Made by a program: the position numbers and the translations under genes
Notes under the pieces: model-generated
The model's input: only the letters and a program-made list of their open reading frames with translations
Databases searched by the model: none
What the model was told of the DNA's origin: nothing
Shown: one piece after another, positions 1 to 12,317 of the stretch
Position numbering within the stretch: the first letter of the stretch is position 1
Layout of the letters: each line of letters opens with the position of its first letter
From: Alitta virens
Taxonomy: Eukaryota; Annelida; Polychaeta; Phyllodocida; Nereididae
Length of the DNA: 64,000 nt
Assembly (NCBI GenBank): GCA_932294295.1
Contig: OW028574.1
Span: 12,286,215 to 12,350,214 of the forward strand
Direction of reading: 5' to 3'

Positions 1-304
1 AGTATACATTTTCTAAATCAATGATTCAAAGATTATATTATATCTATAATCGTATAAAATATCGAATATCGTATAAAAAGTATTGTTTGGAATATCGTAT
101 CGTATATCCAGCCCTACTCTATGGTGCCGGCACACAGGTCTAATTGCAGTCCTACAAAGCGGGGAATGCTTGAACACTCGATTCACATTGGTATGTGCTC
201 ACAAATGTATAACCAACATCTACAGCTGACATTAGGCAATATTGAAAAAGTGTAAAATGGCTGAAAACAGCTGAAAGTAAAGCGTAATATCAATCTGACA
301 GTAA
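1..304. other. 3' flank of the BTBD17-like gene
   Basis: No coding exon is visible here. The first 120 bases are AT-rich with repeated ATATCGTAT-like words. This is downstream of the minus-strand BTB-BACK gene, so part of it may be that gene's 3' untranslated region. Confidence 0.5.
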
Positions 305-1955
305 TCACTCCATGGGTCTTAGTGAGATCTGGAAGATGAGGTTATCACGAACAAGATACGGAGTGCTGGGAATGCACAGATCAGCGACAGTTATTTTCTT
401 GTTAATCTCGGTGTCAGTGGTGTACCGATTCTTGGTGAAGTTTTTCTTGCCGGTGACACTACAGAGCAACCTTTCTTCATCGACAACAGACAGCAAGTAT
501 TCGACTGGTCTTGGTTGGTCAAGAATTAAATTGGAGTACAAGATACAACGCAGGTCTTCACTGGTTGATGAGAAACCTTTGGGGTAGACTTTCAGCTCCC
601 ATTCCCACGTCTGGATTGGGTAGGAGGAAGCGCGAGTACTGAACCGCAAGCTGACTTCACCGCACTTTTGACACTGAGAATAATTGCGAACCACCAAGCG
701 CTTGTCCCAACGCAATTCCGAATAGTTCCTCAACAGGAATGTGCTTGAATTGAACTCCTTAATGGATGTACGACTGGAGAGTGACAGAGCATTGTACTTG
801 TAAGCCTGCATCATATACGGCATGTATAGTGAGGGATACTGCTCCATCAAGTGAGACGTCTCCAACTCATGCAACTGATCTGGTTGCATCATGGGGAATC
901 GAATATAAGGCAACATTTCTTGGAGATTATCTTGCAAGTTAACGAGACGTTCTGGGTGAGATCTGGAGTAGAGCCACCGCACGACAGCCTGCCACAGTTC
1001 ATATTCATCTTTAATCGTGAGATCAGAACATTTCAAGAACTCCAGCAACTGCTCCTTGTCCAAGCTGATCCACTCTTGTTCCCATTCGGAGGAATAAGTT
1101 ATGTCATCCATTTTTTCTGAGAGAGCCGTAACACAAGCTGAGATCAGTTCCTGGTGATAACACTTGGTGGCGTACTGGAACCACACATGAAACACATCCT
1201 TGAGTTGCAGTTTTGGAATGATGTTGGTGCACGCAAAGTTGACGCACACATCCCTCAGGTCTTGCACATTGTATTTATCAGCCAACACCAAAACTGGTAG
1301 AGTGTTATCCGTGTTGAGTTGGACGTGGCAAGTGTACAGGAACTTCAAGAAGGTAGGGAAGATTTTGAGACACATGTTATCCTCTACCAGTTGCACCTCC
1401 TGCAAGGTAAGACAATCACATCTAAATTACAATGTAATAAAATCATTTCCTTCAGCAATATACAGAGATGTATTTTCTTAATTTATGGATATGGATCACT
1501 GAATAATTTTGGACAAAATATGGAAACACACATTCAAGTCAAGTTTACGTTCATTTATTGTAGCCATACTTTCCTAGTAAATAATACATAGTACAATAAC
1601 TTCTTTATAATTTCCTTTATGATTATTTCATAGCAATTCAATTACTGCCTATCGGGTCACCATTTTGCGGTGATTTGTATACCTTTTTGTTTGCATCCTG
1701 CCACTTTGAGGTCAACATTTTCTCAAAGACATCACTCGCACGCGCCAAAACCAATTTATGAGCCAGATAAACATGGTCCCCAACTTTCAAGCGAACGTCA
1801 CTCAGCATTTCATTGTTATAGAAGCGAGCCATGTCAGTGAGCATTTGACGTTCATTTCCATAGCAATCCAGTCCTTCTGTCAACGAAACCAAGTCACATG
1901 GCGATGCAGTCTTGGACGATGTCTGGGAGGAGGGTGGGGTAGTAGTACCTGCCAT
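305..1955 (-). CDS. BTBD17: BTB-BACK domain protein, BTBD17-like
   Basis: Two coding exons: 1955-1683 and 1399-305, joined in phase 0 across a short intron (donor G|GTATAC, acceptor TTGCAG). The model is 455 residues, close to vertebrate BTBD17 (about 478). The BTB/POZ fold starts near residue 50 (MLSDVRLKVGDHVYLAHKLV) and crosses the splice junction (DANKK|EVQLVEDN). A BACK domain follows at about 160-270, including LLEFLKCSDLTIKDEYELWQ and an IRFPMM motif. The C-terminal 170 residues resemble the MATH-like tail of BTBD17. BTB-BACK proteins are usually adaptors for cullin-3 ligases, but BTBD17 itself is poorly characterised and vertebrate versions carry a signal peptide. No signal peptide is visible here. 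I chose ATG 1955 for its good context (ACCATGG-like). An acceptor just upstream suggests a 5' untranslated exon, and a further coding exon cannot be excluded. Confidence 0.85.
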
Positions 1956-2941
1956 TGGTCCTGTTTTATGGATGCAAAAGCTGAAAAAGTATAAGAAAAA
2001 AGGATACAGCACTTTATTATAGCAATGTTAAATGTAGGTCTGGATCTACACTAAATGATGTATCACAAACCTTGTTTAGGTTGAGTCAAGTTTTCTAATT
2101 AATTAAAATCGAATTAATTGTGGCACACTTCTAAAGATACAGCTGTACTACAAATGCAAACATGAGTCAAAAATTAAAAGAACCCATCTTAATAATAAAA
2201 CTTTAAACACAAGCATATTTTCAAAATAACAGCTGTCACAATTGCAATGTTCAGTGATATCAGTCTATCTAGACAAAGAAAACAGGAGTGCCAGAATCAT
2301 ATAAATTTAATTCTGATGTCAGTGATGAATGAACACTCTTACCACTGAGCGTCAACTAAAGCTCCCTGGTAGCGTAAACATGGATTGCAGATAGCTGACA
2401 AAACCTGAGGGAGCTTAATTTTGACGATGGTGTCTAAAACTCAAATAAACTGTCAAGATGTCAACAATGACAGGAGGATGTGATGAATGGAAACCTCCTT
2501 CTTGAATCCTGTCCCAAAGTACATCCCACCCAGAGCCCTCTTGTGAGTGTACTCGGAACCACAGATCCTGTGCTCAGAATAAAATATGAAATTAATGCAT
2601 TAATAGCTATTAATGTATATATAGCAAGTTAATGTATAATTATGGCAGTGTTATATTATGTAACTGAATACATGAAAAAATTGACTTAATTAATTTTATC
2701 CAAATTCTTTTAGGCTACCATATTTTGGATTGGTAAAAATAGGCACTGCTTTAATATTTTTTCCAAAAAAGGAGCTAAGGACTCCTGGAGGTAGGCTGGT
2801 TCTGGCCTCGAGACACAGCTAGGCGCGGGAACCAGTGAATCCTGGAGGGGGCTGTTACACTACGGGTATGCCCCAAGGTACGCTCAAGGGTACGCTCTTT
2901 GGTCTTCCTCTGTGAGGGACTCCCTGGGAATCCCAGCGTTA

Positions 2942-2949
2942 TGACGTCA
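2942..2949. promoter_or_regulatory. Perfect CRE palindrome (TGACGTCA)
   Basis: TGACGTCA lies in the CpG-richer part of the divergent intergenic region, 600 bp before the TRABD start codon. It is a full CREB/ATF consensus. A function as TRABD or BTBD17 promoter element is inferred from position only. Confidence 0.4.
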
Positions 2950-3311
2950 CAATTGAAGGAAAACCCCTTATGGCAAGACTAACTTCTGCGACTTGAGGTG
3001 ATGAAAGGTGGATATTTGGCTGTTTGTTTCCAATCTAGCTGGTTCTTATGTATTCTAGAATGACAATAACTAGGTCCAATTGGGTGACGTATTGAACCGC
3101 GACATGATGTGTGTGGTTTTCATTGGTTGGAAAAGTATTAGTGTATGATTAGGGAACCATATGGAGTGTCATTGATGACTTGCATGGTAGATATAGGTCT
3201 AGAATGTGAAACTATTGAAAACTTTTAATTCTGTGAATGTAACAGACATGGAAGTTACAATACGTAAAAGGAAAACTTGTAATTCTGTAAGTGATCTCAA
3301 GCTTAATTTTA

Positions 3312-3344
3312 GTATATATATATATATATATATACTATATATAT
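3312..3344. repeat. (AT)n microsatellite
   Basis: Alternating T and A for about 33 bases, interrupted once by a C. Open reading frames across it (YIYIYI-type) are artefacts of the repeat. Confidence 0.9.
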
Positions 3345-3549
3345 GTTTCATTGACAACCACAATATCATGAATTGATACATGTGTCAATACTATAGTATA
3401 GTACTACACCCAAAATATGAATTAATGAATGGTAGGCTTGATATTAGTATGATGTATCACTGGCTGTGTGATATGTCCTTTTTGTGAACATTGTTTTGTT
3501 ATCAATTATGTGAACGAAAAAATGATATGCCGGTTATTTTTTTCATAAG

Positions 3550-6500
3550 ATGACTAAACCAGAAAATGGAGATGCTTCGCCTGAAAAGACGGATGAGCAA
3601 GACTTTGACAGTGCCAGTGGTTTGTTGTTTAATCAAATTTTTTATCTATTATTATTTTTTTCTCGTGCAAACTGATATATAATTAAGATGTGGTGGCACT
3701 GGTGGAGTTAAATTTTCTTGTGCACTTATTTTTATAGGAATGTATAGGAAATTGATAATAACTTGCATATTTTCCAGGTGCTGATGGCACCGACAGAATG
3801 ACAGAAAAAGTCTCAAGACCGCTTTTGGATGACAGAGGAGATGCAAGTGATGAGGATGCAAAAGAAGATGATGCAAAAGATGCTGGTCAAGATGATGACA
3901 TGTGGGAGACAGAGGAAGAAGAACCAGTTGATGACTTGCAGGGTATTAACGGAGGTAGTCACTAAATACAAAGTTTTGCTAATGTGTTTTTAACTTCAAA
4001 TGAAATTGTTATTTCCTGGTTTGTCACGATTTATCGTCAAACTTTTGTTTTGACTTCACACCTGCTTATATATGGACAATGCTAGGTCAATCAATGGCAA
4101 AAACATACCATACTGTACATGCTCATACACCAGTAATTTGGCTTTAAAATGTCCATTGTTATTGATAATGTAACACAGCTTGAAATATTGAAATTTGCTG
4201 AAAGAGTGAACGATTTAAAGAAATTTATGTGAGCAGGATGAAGGCCTGTCAAACTAGGAAGTGGTAACTTTTATGCAATATGAAGAGTGATGCTATTTTG
4301 CGTTTTTTACTAAAATTAACAAAGGATGGGCCTTGTGGTTTAGCCACATTTTCACTGTGGCCATTGGTTGCTGTCAGTGACCATTAGCTGTCCTCTCATG
4401 ATGAATTTTAATTGTGAAGGAAGAACCTAAATTATATTTTTTTATTAGACTTACTCCTATGGTTTTTTTAACTTTAAAAATTTTGTATAACAGGAGCAGT
4501 ACAAGAGGCCATGAGGGCGCCATATCCTGGAGAATATGTGATTCGAAAACCTGATCCAGACTTGCCTGAAACTGTCACAAGACTTGTATCTCCTGAAGGT
4601 GGGATTGTCTACGTTGTTGGGACTGCTCATTTTAGCGAGCAGAGCCAGGATGATGTGTCAAAGGTAATGGTCTGGTCACAGTGTTATATTGTTGATCATT
4701 CATCAATTATTGATGTCTCTTCAGGAAAGAAGAGCTTTTGCTTCCGTTATTCTTGAGAATGTCCGTTTTGAAATGTTCTGAGCACTTGCAATGGGACTCA
4801 ATAAAATAAGTTCTCAAAAATTAAAAGCGCATCTTAAATTGCAACCATCTCCAAAGATCCAAGGCTTGTCATCCCAAACAGCATAAATGTTTGGTTAATT
4901 TTGTATGTCCTAACTTAATTTATTTGCATCTATTTACCTTTCATAATTGCATCTAATTTCATTTCATAATTGCAGACGATATGTGAAGTCCAGCCGGACA
5001 TTGTAGTTGTTGAACTGTGTGCAAGTAGAGTGAACATTCTTCAGTTGGATGAAGAAACATTGTTGAAAGAAGCCAGTGATATAAACATGGAGAAGATACG
5101 CACTGCAATTAAACAGGTAAACAAATGCAAGCTTTTAATGCATTTCTTCATCAATGAGTGCAATTGTCAATGTATTATTTATGATGGTCAACATTGGTTT
5201 GTCCTTTTGTCTTTTCAGAGTGGTTTTGTTCAAGGTTTACTACATTTGCTGCTGCTGAGTATGTCTGCTCACCTAACCAAACAACTAGGAATGGCCCCTG
5301 GGGGAGAGTTTCGCAGAGCTTTCAAAGAGGTACAATCAAACCCAGTTGAAGGAAACTAATATGTAACCGAAGTCTTGATAAAACTTAATAAAAGTTTGTA
5401 ATCTATTGCAAATGAAACTGACATGTATTAAGTTAGAGTCATATGTAATTACCTGATGGCACAGTGGTTTTCAAGAAATCTTCATTCACTGGATCATCAG
5501 AATATGATTTGGGGACAGATCACAGTTTAAACACAGAGAGGGTGAAACAGGGAATTAGAAACATGAGCATGGCATTGGGTCATTTTGGATAATGGGAAAA
5601 AATAGTAAAAAGGTGTAAAAGTGAGCACCCTAATAGCAACTTAATGGCATTAACATTGGCTTATCTAACTTTCAGGCTGTTTCAAAATGCTCTGATGATC
5701 TAGTAAATTATGGAAGCTCAGTCAAAAAGTTTCAAAAACTGCTGTCGAATCTATTGAGTCTAAACCACATATATTACACATTGATCCTATGGGCAAATTA
5801 TTATACCTTACTCAGCATAACACTGAAAATCTTGCATATCCAAAACTAAACATATCATGAATTGCTGTATATTTTTAGGCAATGCAAATTCCTGGATGTC
5901 GTGTGCACTTGGGTGATCGTCCCATCCAGGTTACCCTCCGCAGGGCACTGTCGTCACTTTCCTTTTGGCAAAAGTGCAAACTAGGATGGGCTCTGCTCTG
6001 GTCAAAAGATCCCATAAGGTTTGTATTTGATTGTTTTTGGTACTGCTTTAATGCGGAAATTTGCTGCTGTTATTCAACGATAACGATATACTTTATTAAT
6101 ATAAATCATGAAATCAATAGTGCAAAAAAAAAAAGAAGACAAATATGAGAAATTAAATGTATAAATTTCAGTAAGGAGGACGTAGAGAAGTGCAAACAGA
6201 AAGACTTATTAGAAGAAATGTTGCGGGAGATGACAGGGGAATTCCCTGCCTTGAGTCGAGTATTTGTCAGTGAAAGGGACAAGTGCCTTGCTCATTCGCT
6301 CAGAACTGCATCACAACCTATTCCGGGGCAAAGAGGTAAGTTCTCTTCGTACCTGTTAAAGCTGGATTGTCGCTAAATATGACAGTGGCCAAAATATATT
6401 GCATTTACTTCATTGTCTTCTTAATACTGATTACCTACCATCCAGAGCATTGCTGGGTCCATTATCTCTCTATAAAATAATTAAACTTCACCTAGTATTT

Positions 6501-7430
6501 CATTTTTCATGCCATCAAAAATCCAATATGCAAACAAACCAAGTGATGACGTCACAATACTCAACAATGGGTGATGATGGCATTTCTATTGTATTTCCAA
6601 TGTTTTGGTCTTGATTTCTTTCAATGTATATTTTATAATTAATGCCTGATAAATTCATAAGCTTACACTTATTTAGTGTGCCTTGTGATCAAATAAGGTG
6701 ATTGTCAATCAATTGATGAAGTTTAGAATATAGTAATTTTGACAGACAGTGGAGCTTTAACGAACAAATAATTGTTGTGAATATTTCAATTTATATCTGT
6801 GCTTTTTCCAGTTTTTGCTATATTATGCGCCTCATCTGCCTTGACATAATTAAAACATTTTCTTGCATCCTGTTCAGGTCCAATGCCGGCAGTAGTAGTG
6901 GGGGTTGTTGGGATGGGACATGTTGCTGGGATCAAGGACAATTTTCAAGATGACATCGATATAACTGAACTTATGCAGTAAGTACACTTGAGTCTGTGTA
7001 GCCCAGTTTTGAATTAAAGTGGCAGGTGGAATGTTTTCTTTTGAAAAAGCTCCAATCTAGGTGGAGCAAATAAGTCACTACACAATAAAATAAAATTTGG
7101 TAACCCAGTTATGATAAATACATATAGGAGTACACTCCATGTAAATTTGTACTGGTCAGTACTATTTATTTGCAGGTACCTATCGTAGCTCTGTTTTTGT
7201 TTCCAGGAAATTGAAGTTTCACTTGAAATAATTGTCTGTTGTTAAATTTCAGAATTCCACCTCCATCGAGATTCAGTGGCCTGTTTTTATGGACACGAAG
7301 ACTAGTTATTCTCACTGTGCTCGGCTATGCAGGATATAAAACCTTAAAATTTGGACACTATACTTGTGGATTTGTCTACAGGAGTATTCAAAGCAGTAGT
7401 ATATCGAAGAATTTTACAGGATTAACCTAA
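3550..7430 (+). CDS. TRABD: TraB domain-containing protein
   Basis: Nine coding exons: 3550-3619, 3778-3954, 4494-4663, 4976-5116, 5219-5329, 5879-6018, 6172-6335, 6878-6977, 7253-7430. All phases join and total 1251 nt, 416 residues (human TRABD about 376). Exons 1-2 give an acidic, low-complexity N-terminus (DDDMWETEEEEPVDD). The TraB/Tiki-fold domain begins in exon 3 with IVYVVGTAHFSEQSQDDVSK, which carries the family's GTAH motif, and continues with PDIVVVELCASR (exon 4, the V-E-L-C/D-x-R signature) and VVVGVVGMGHVAGI (exon 8, the conserved G-x-x-H). Those Gly-Thr-x-His, Glu and His residues correspond to the putative metal-binding or catalytic residues of the TraB/TIKI superfamily. The last exon has a hydrophobic stretch (RLVILTVLGYAGY), consistent with the C-terminal membrane anchor; vertebrate TRABD is linked to the mitochondrial outer membrane. 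Biochemical activity is not established. Confidence 0.93.
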
Positions 7431-7665
7431 AGAAATATGCTTAAGTGGGAGAAGATGCTATATATGTTCATATTTTTCTGTGATTTTTGTTACTATTTTT
7501 AATGTATTGATCTGACTTAAGATTTGTATTTTATCAGAATGTTCATGTTACTTTTCAAAACTTGGGAGCAAGAGGGCACTAAAATATAAAGATATAAAAT
7601 AATATATTGTTTGTTTTTTACTACTATTGCGGCATTTGATTATCATCAAATTGATACATGTTGCA

Positions 7666-8058
7666 CTATTTTTTGTCTGGTCTGCGAACAAAAAAATGAC
7701 CCACAAACAAGGTAATGCAGGCCTGTAGTATATAGGTTCTACACCATGCAGGACATCCATTAATTCCAATATGCCACTGGTAGCCAGTGTGAGTCACTGA
7801 ACAATGGAATGAATGATCAATGTGTTCACTAGCGCCAATTAACTTTTTTAATCTATTAAAAACAATTTGTAATTTCTTCTTGATTTGCCAAGACACTGCA
7901 AATGTTTTGAATTCAGCAACTGATGGTTCATAAGCTTCAGTGTTCAAAATGTGGGTTTCTCGGCAAACCAATATAAGGCGCAGGCAATGATTAATCTTTG
8001 CGAAGTTTTTTTCCCTCAAACACACATTGGCATTAGTAGTATTTGAAACAGCACTCAC
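7666..8058 (-). other. Unassigned open frame of 130 codons between TRABD and UXT
   Basis: A single open frame lies downstream of the UXT stop on the same strand and antisense to the TRABD 3' flank. Its product is Cys- and His-containing (HCLRL, HCSVTHTGYQWHIG, GCPAWC) and resembles no family I recognise. There is no clear splice acceptor at its 5' end. It could be a chance frame in UXT 3' untranslated sequence, a terminal exon of an unseen gene, or a transposon scrap. I would not annotate it as a gene on this evidence. Confidence 0.2.
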
Positions 8059-8234
8059 ACTTTCAATGGTGTAGAGTTAAACCAAGGCATTTTATACAGC
8101 ATAAAACTCAAATTATCAACAAAACCAACAATTAGCAATAAAAATATATTTATATTTTTACAACAGTATTATTTACAACCATACAGTGTGTTTCATATCA
8201 TATGTACAATGTGAATTATATAAATGTATAAGTT

Positions 8235-9679
8235 TCAAGCAAATATGTCTCTCTGAGGCTTCTTTTTAGGCAGGTCTTCCAATTGTTGAATTTCTCTCAA
8301 ACCCTGCAATTTGGAAACAAAAATCAGAATTTATTGTACCATTTCAAGTAGGCTCTTTGCACAGTATTAAAATTAAATTTGATACAGATTTGCAAGTACC
8401 ACCATTTTATTGTTAAAATAATTACCTCTAATACTAGTCTGATGTGAGCTTTGATTTTTGCAGCATTGTTGGACAACTGGTCTGCTTGCTGGTTCATCAT
8501 TTTTGTTTTTTTGTCAATATATTTCAAGGCTTCCGGTAAAGTCATTTCCAAGTAAAATCCAAAACCAATGCACACACAGACTCTACTTGGATCTTGCCTG
8601 AAATTGAAAATGAAAGTATTATATGACATATATATATATAATATATTATATATATGAGTGAAAATAATAAAGATGAATATGTGTACTAGCATACTATTTT
8701 TCATTTAAATTGTTATACATGGTTTTATAAACATTGCTTCATTTAACATATTAAAACTTACACATTAGCCTGTGCATAAAAATTGCATCCGAGATCAACC
8801 TTTGTCTTCAATGGTTCTTGGGTTCCTTGACTTTCCTGTAAGAACAAAGTATATATAATATATATATATCATCTTTATTCATACTCTTGGTATACTAATA
8901 CAATACATTGTTTACACTATAGAAATAAAAGTGCAAAAATAAATTGAGACACATGTCCTCAATAATGGATTTAACTTCATTGGAAGTAAAAGTCTAACTC
9001 TGCAAGTCCATCTCTCACCATTGACATTTCACATACAGTGTGTGCTGCATGTAAATTAACAAGTGTTTTGCAGTCACATGTACATACTGTCCGAACACAC
9101 TTTGTAACATCTTTGCATTTTGGAGTAAGAATCTCAGTTAAAGAGAGAGACAGTTCCGAGCTCTATTTGTTTTGCAGTCACATGTACATACTGTTCGAAC
9201 ACACTTTGTAACATCTTTGCATTTTGGAGTAAGAATCTCAGTTAAAGAGAGAGACAGTTTCGAGCTCTATTTGTTTTTATTGGGATAAATTATGAAGTCA
9301 TTCATTGCATTCTACTTTGTCTGTGACTGCAGTGAATCAATATTATGCCCATCAAATAAAATATTGTTCAAACTGACCTGAATTTTTTCTATGACATTTT
9401 TCAGCTGCAGGTATTCAGACATATCAGAGTAGACCTTGTCTCTCTCGTCAAGGACATTTCTGAAATTGAAGCAATGTTAGGTGTGATGAAAATTAAAAAT
9501 TTACAATTTTCATCTGTTAAAAAACATGTAAAATGTTACTTAGTTGTGGTTAACTAGTGAAATCAGAAATGTTGTTAGACATGTATGTCTTACTGCATAT
9601 CTTTCTTCAGCGTTTCATTGAGAAAAGTTTCATATCTGACGACTTTCTTCGAAATGCCATCTGGTGAGTTAGCACTCAT
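8235..9679 (-). CDS. UXT: UXT, prefoldin-like chaperone subunit
   Basis: Five coding exons on the minus strand: 9679-9594, 9459-9378, 8835-8762, 8597-8426, 8303-8235. They total 483 nt, 160 residues, against 157 in human UXT. Recognisable blocks in order: VVRYETFLNETLKKDMQNVL, DERDKVYSDMSEYLQLKNVI, KVDLGCNFYAQANV, a beta-hairpin block VCVCIGFGFYLEMTLPEALK, and the C-terminal helix NAAKIKAHIRLVLEGLREIQ. The heptad-like N- and C-terminal helices flanking beta hairpins are the alpha-type prefoldin architecture. UXT belongs to the R2TP/prefoldin-like co-chaperone complex (with URI1, PDRG1 and others) that assembles RNA polymerases and PIKK kinases, and it also acts as a transcription cofactor. 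The gene starts 300 bp from the divergent EMC3 start. Confidence 0.95.
9064..9275. repeat. Two-copy tandem duplication, 104-bp unit
   Basis: The block beginning TGTTTTGCAGTCACATGTAC at 9064 recurs at 9168 with only scattered substitutions (CCGAACAC versus TCGAACAC, TTCCGAG versus TTTCGAG). It lies in UXT intron 2 (8836-9377). The high identity implies a recent duplication. Confidence 0.9.
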
Positions 9680-9979
9680 TTTGAAGACTACAATTAATCA
9701 AATCCGGTGGGTTTTAATAATTATTCTAGCAGCAGCTGTCAGCTTTGACATCTCATTCTTGAGGAAATCCCATGCTTTGGGAGATCCCCTATAATGACGT
9801 CATTATTTGCCGCGGCGGGAATGTTCTCTGTATTATGCTGATATATATGTAATTTAAAATATTTTAATCATTAATTTTGATATAGAAATTAATGAAAATT
9901 AAAAGTGCCATATAGATATATATCTATTTTATTCTTTTCATGATTTTGCAAAGAAAATCCCGCAGCAAATAAATTAAAC
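9680..9979. promoter_or_regulatory. Bidirectional UXT/EMC3 promoter
   Basis: Only 300 bp separate the start codons of two divergent housekeeping genes. A perfect CRE (TGACGTCA) sits at 9795-9802, followed by the overlapping E2F-like string TTTGCCGCGGCGGGAA near 9807-9822. A second E2F-like AATCCCGC lies near 9956. The EMC3 start codon is inside AAACATGGCGG, which fits the YY1 motif that often overlaps starts of housekeeping genes. No TATA box is placed convincingly for either gene. Motif presence is observed; use is inferred. Confidence 0.7.
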
Positions 9980-12189
9980 ATGGCGGAGTTGTTGCTTGAT
10001 CCTGACATTCGGCTTTGGGTATTTTTGCCGATTGTAGTAATCACCTTCCTCGTAGGAATCATTCGACATTATGTAACGATTCTTCTATCATCAGAGAAGA
10101 AAGTGGAGTTGCAACAAATTGCCGATAGGTAACTTTAGATGTTCTTTTACCCTCGTAATGTTTTTTGACAGCCGACCCACAAACACATGAACACACTTTC
10201 AATGCTGATGCAGAGATTGTTTCACTGTGACTGACACACCCATTTGCTGATTAGCTAGCATGCAGTGTTTCAGAATAAATAAATGATCAAGGCAATTTTG
10301 GCATGGCCCTATGGGTACAGCACTATTATTTTGTACATGTGTATATTTTATTAATAATAGACTTCACTGACACTGTTCACATTATATCACAATTAAAAGT
10401 GCTAATCATGTTAAAAATTAATTTTCTTTTTCAGTCAAGCACTTATTCGAAGTAGACATTTGAGAGAAAATGGCAGATTTATTCCGAGACAAGTGAGTAT
10501 CTAATTTAAGTATTTATATGAATCATATCACAACTTCTTTGATGGACCTTCAGTTGTTGCCAATTTGTAAATGATATTGTCATTATTGACCCTGATTTTT
10601 TCTTTTTTCAGTCATTTCTTATGCGAAAAGATTTCTTCAATAATGAAGCCACAGGTTATTTTAAGACGCAAAAACGTGAACCAGTAATGAAAAATCCCAT
10701 GACAGGTATGTAGGACCTAAATCTTTTTTTTTTTTAATTGGTATTTCAATTGGTATTCCCAGAGAATATATCATCAAAATTTGCCGTTATTTTTGTCATG
10801 TTTCAATATTTTTTTCTTCCAGATCCCACCATGATGACCGATATGATGAAAGGCAACATTACAAATGTGTTGCCCATGATCATCATTGGAGGCTGGATCA
10901 ACTGGGCATTTTCTGGATTCCTGACAAGTATGCAATATTAATTTGAAAACTTATAAATGATAATTATAGTTGTTCAGTTAGGTGGTTACATTATATATGT
11001 AAAATGGCTAATCTATATAAGCTATGTTAAATTGCTGACTTGGTGTTGGCCTTTCTGTCAAAAAAGGCTGTAGTGTGGTTGTCTTGATGTGCCAATTCTG
11101 GAAAGTGTGGCCCTTAAGTAAGAAATACATGTGGCTAACTGTCTATGACACGATTAGCCACAGTGGATAATTTTAAAAAGTCTACTGAGATCCAATATTC
11201 ACCCCTGATTGAGTAGTTGATTGGTCATGAAATGTTTACTTGATTGGTTTGTTACATTTGCGTTGTCTTTCTCTACAGCCAAAGTGCCATTTCCTCTCAC
11301 CTTGAGATTCAAGCCTATGCTTCAGCGAGGAATTGAACTGGTGTCCCTCGATGCTTCATGGTTTGTCTATTTTCTGTCATAAAGTTACAACAGAGCTCTA
11401 AATCAAACTAAAGATACAACTTAATTTTCCAAACTTTTGAAAATGCTCACATGTTTTGTATTGCTTTTTCAAGGGTGAGTTCCGCATCTTGGTATTTCTT
11501 AAATGTATTCGGACTGCGCAGCATGTATAACCTCATTCTCGGACAAGACAATGGTACGTTTCTTGACATCTATGATAATTGCACTTTCTTATGTTAAACA
11601 GACAGGTTCTGCATTATCCTCCTGTGAGATGTGATCATAGCATGTTTTTTTTGTTTTTTTTCAGCGGCTGATCAAACTAAAGTGATGCAAGACCAGATGT
11701 CAGGAGCAGCAATGGCCATGCCCCAGGACCCAACCAAAGCCTTTAAGGTAATTGTACAGCATTCAGCATGCTAAACCATTGACTTGTGCACTGTGTTTCT
11801 AGTGTCTTGATGTTGTAAAACTAAAAAAGAACAAATAGGAAAAAGATCTCGGCGGTGTGCATGAGTGTAAATTATAGATCTTCCCATTTAATAGATTTGT
11901 GTCATGAATATTGATTATCATCTGGAAATGTGTATAATTTGGCATGATGAATTTTTGAAGAATTTTAGCCTGCATGATCATCTATGATAATTTTGAAGTT
12001 CTTGTTCCTCACTCAATGACACAGACTGTTGCAGAGCTTTGAATCATTTCTTCTTGTTTATTATAGATGGAGTGGGAAGCTCTGCAGATTTGTGACCACC
12101 AATACGCACTAGATAACATAGAAGAAGAAGTGACTGGCTCTGCCGTGCCTCCCCCCGAAACTATTTATATCAAAAATAAAATGCTCTAA
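9980..12189 (+). CDS. EMC3: ER membrane protein complex subunit 3
   Basis: Eight coding exons: 9980-10128, 10435-10492, 10612-10705, 10823-10927, 11279-11360, 11474-11553, 11665-11747, 12067-12189. Total 774 nt, 257 residues (human EMC3, formerly TMEM111, 261). Exon 1 gives [20 protein letters not shown], the first transmembrane helix. Later blocks are near-identical to the animal family: [20 protein letters not shown] (second helix), [39 protein letters not shown] (third helix) and DNAADQ. EMC3 is the YidC/Oxa1-superfamily insertase subunit of the ER membrane complex. With EMC6 it forms the route by which tail-anchored and multipass proteins enter the bilayer. The last residues ([14 protein letters not shown]) are shorter than and different from the vertebrate tail. 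Confidence 0.96.
12175..12180 (+). terminator. AATAAA poly(A) signal inside the EMC3 reading frame
   Basis: AATAAA occurs within the last codons of EMC3 and ends seven bases before the TAA at 12187-12189. I found no other AATAAA in the next several hundred bases. Cleavage 10-30 bases downstream would leave a 3' untranslated region of only about 1-20 bases. Use of the site is inferred. Confidence 0.4.
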
Positions 12190-12317
12190 ACTTATTTAAT
12201 CCAAACTAGGTCTTGTGATATTTTTCTTGTGGTTAATGATTGTTATTGCCTCAGTGATTAACTATTATCATGATTATGAATGCAATGGTTTGCTGAATTT
12301 GTGAGCTGTGACTGAAT

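Larger units (their letters stand above)
1956..3549. other. Divergent intergenic region between BTBD17-like gene and TRABD
   Basis: No supportable coding exon. This stretch separates two divergently transcribed genes and should hold both promoters and 5' untranslated exons. At 2760-2960 it is locally richer in G+C and CpG and contains a perfect CRE palindrome. At 3312-3344 there is an (AT)n microsatellite. Confidence 0.6.
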
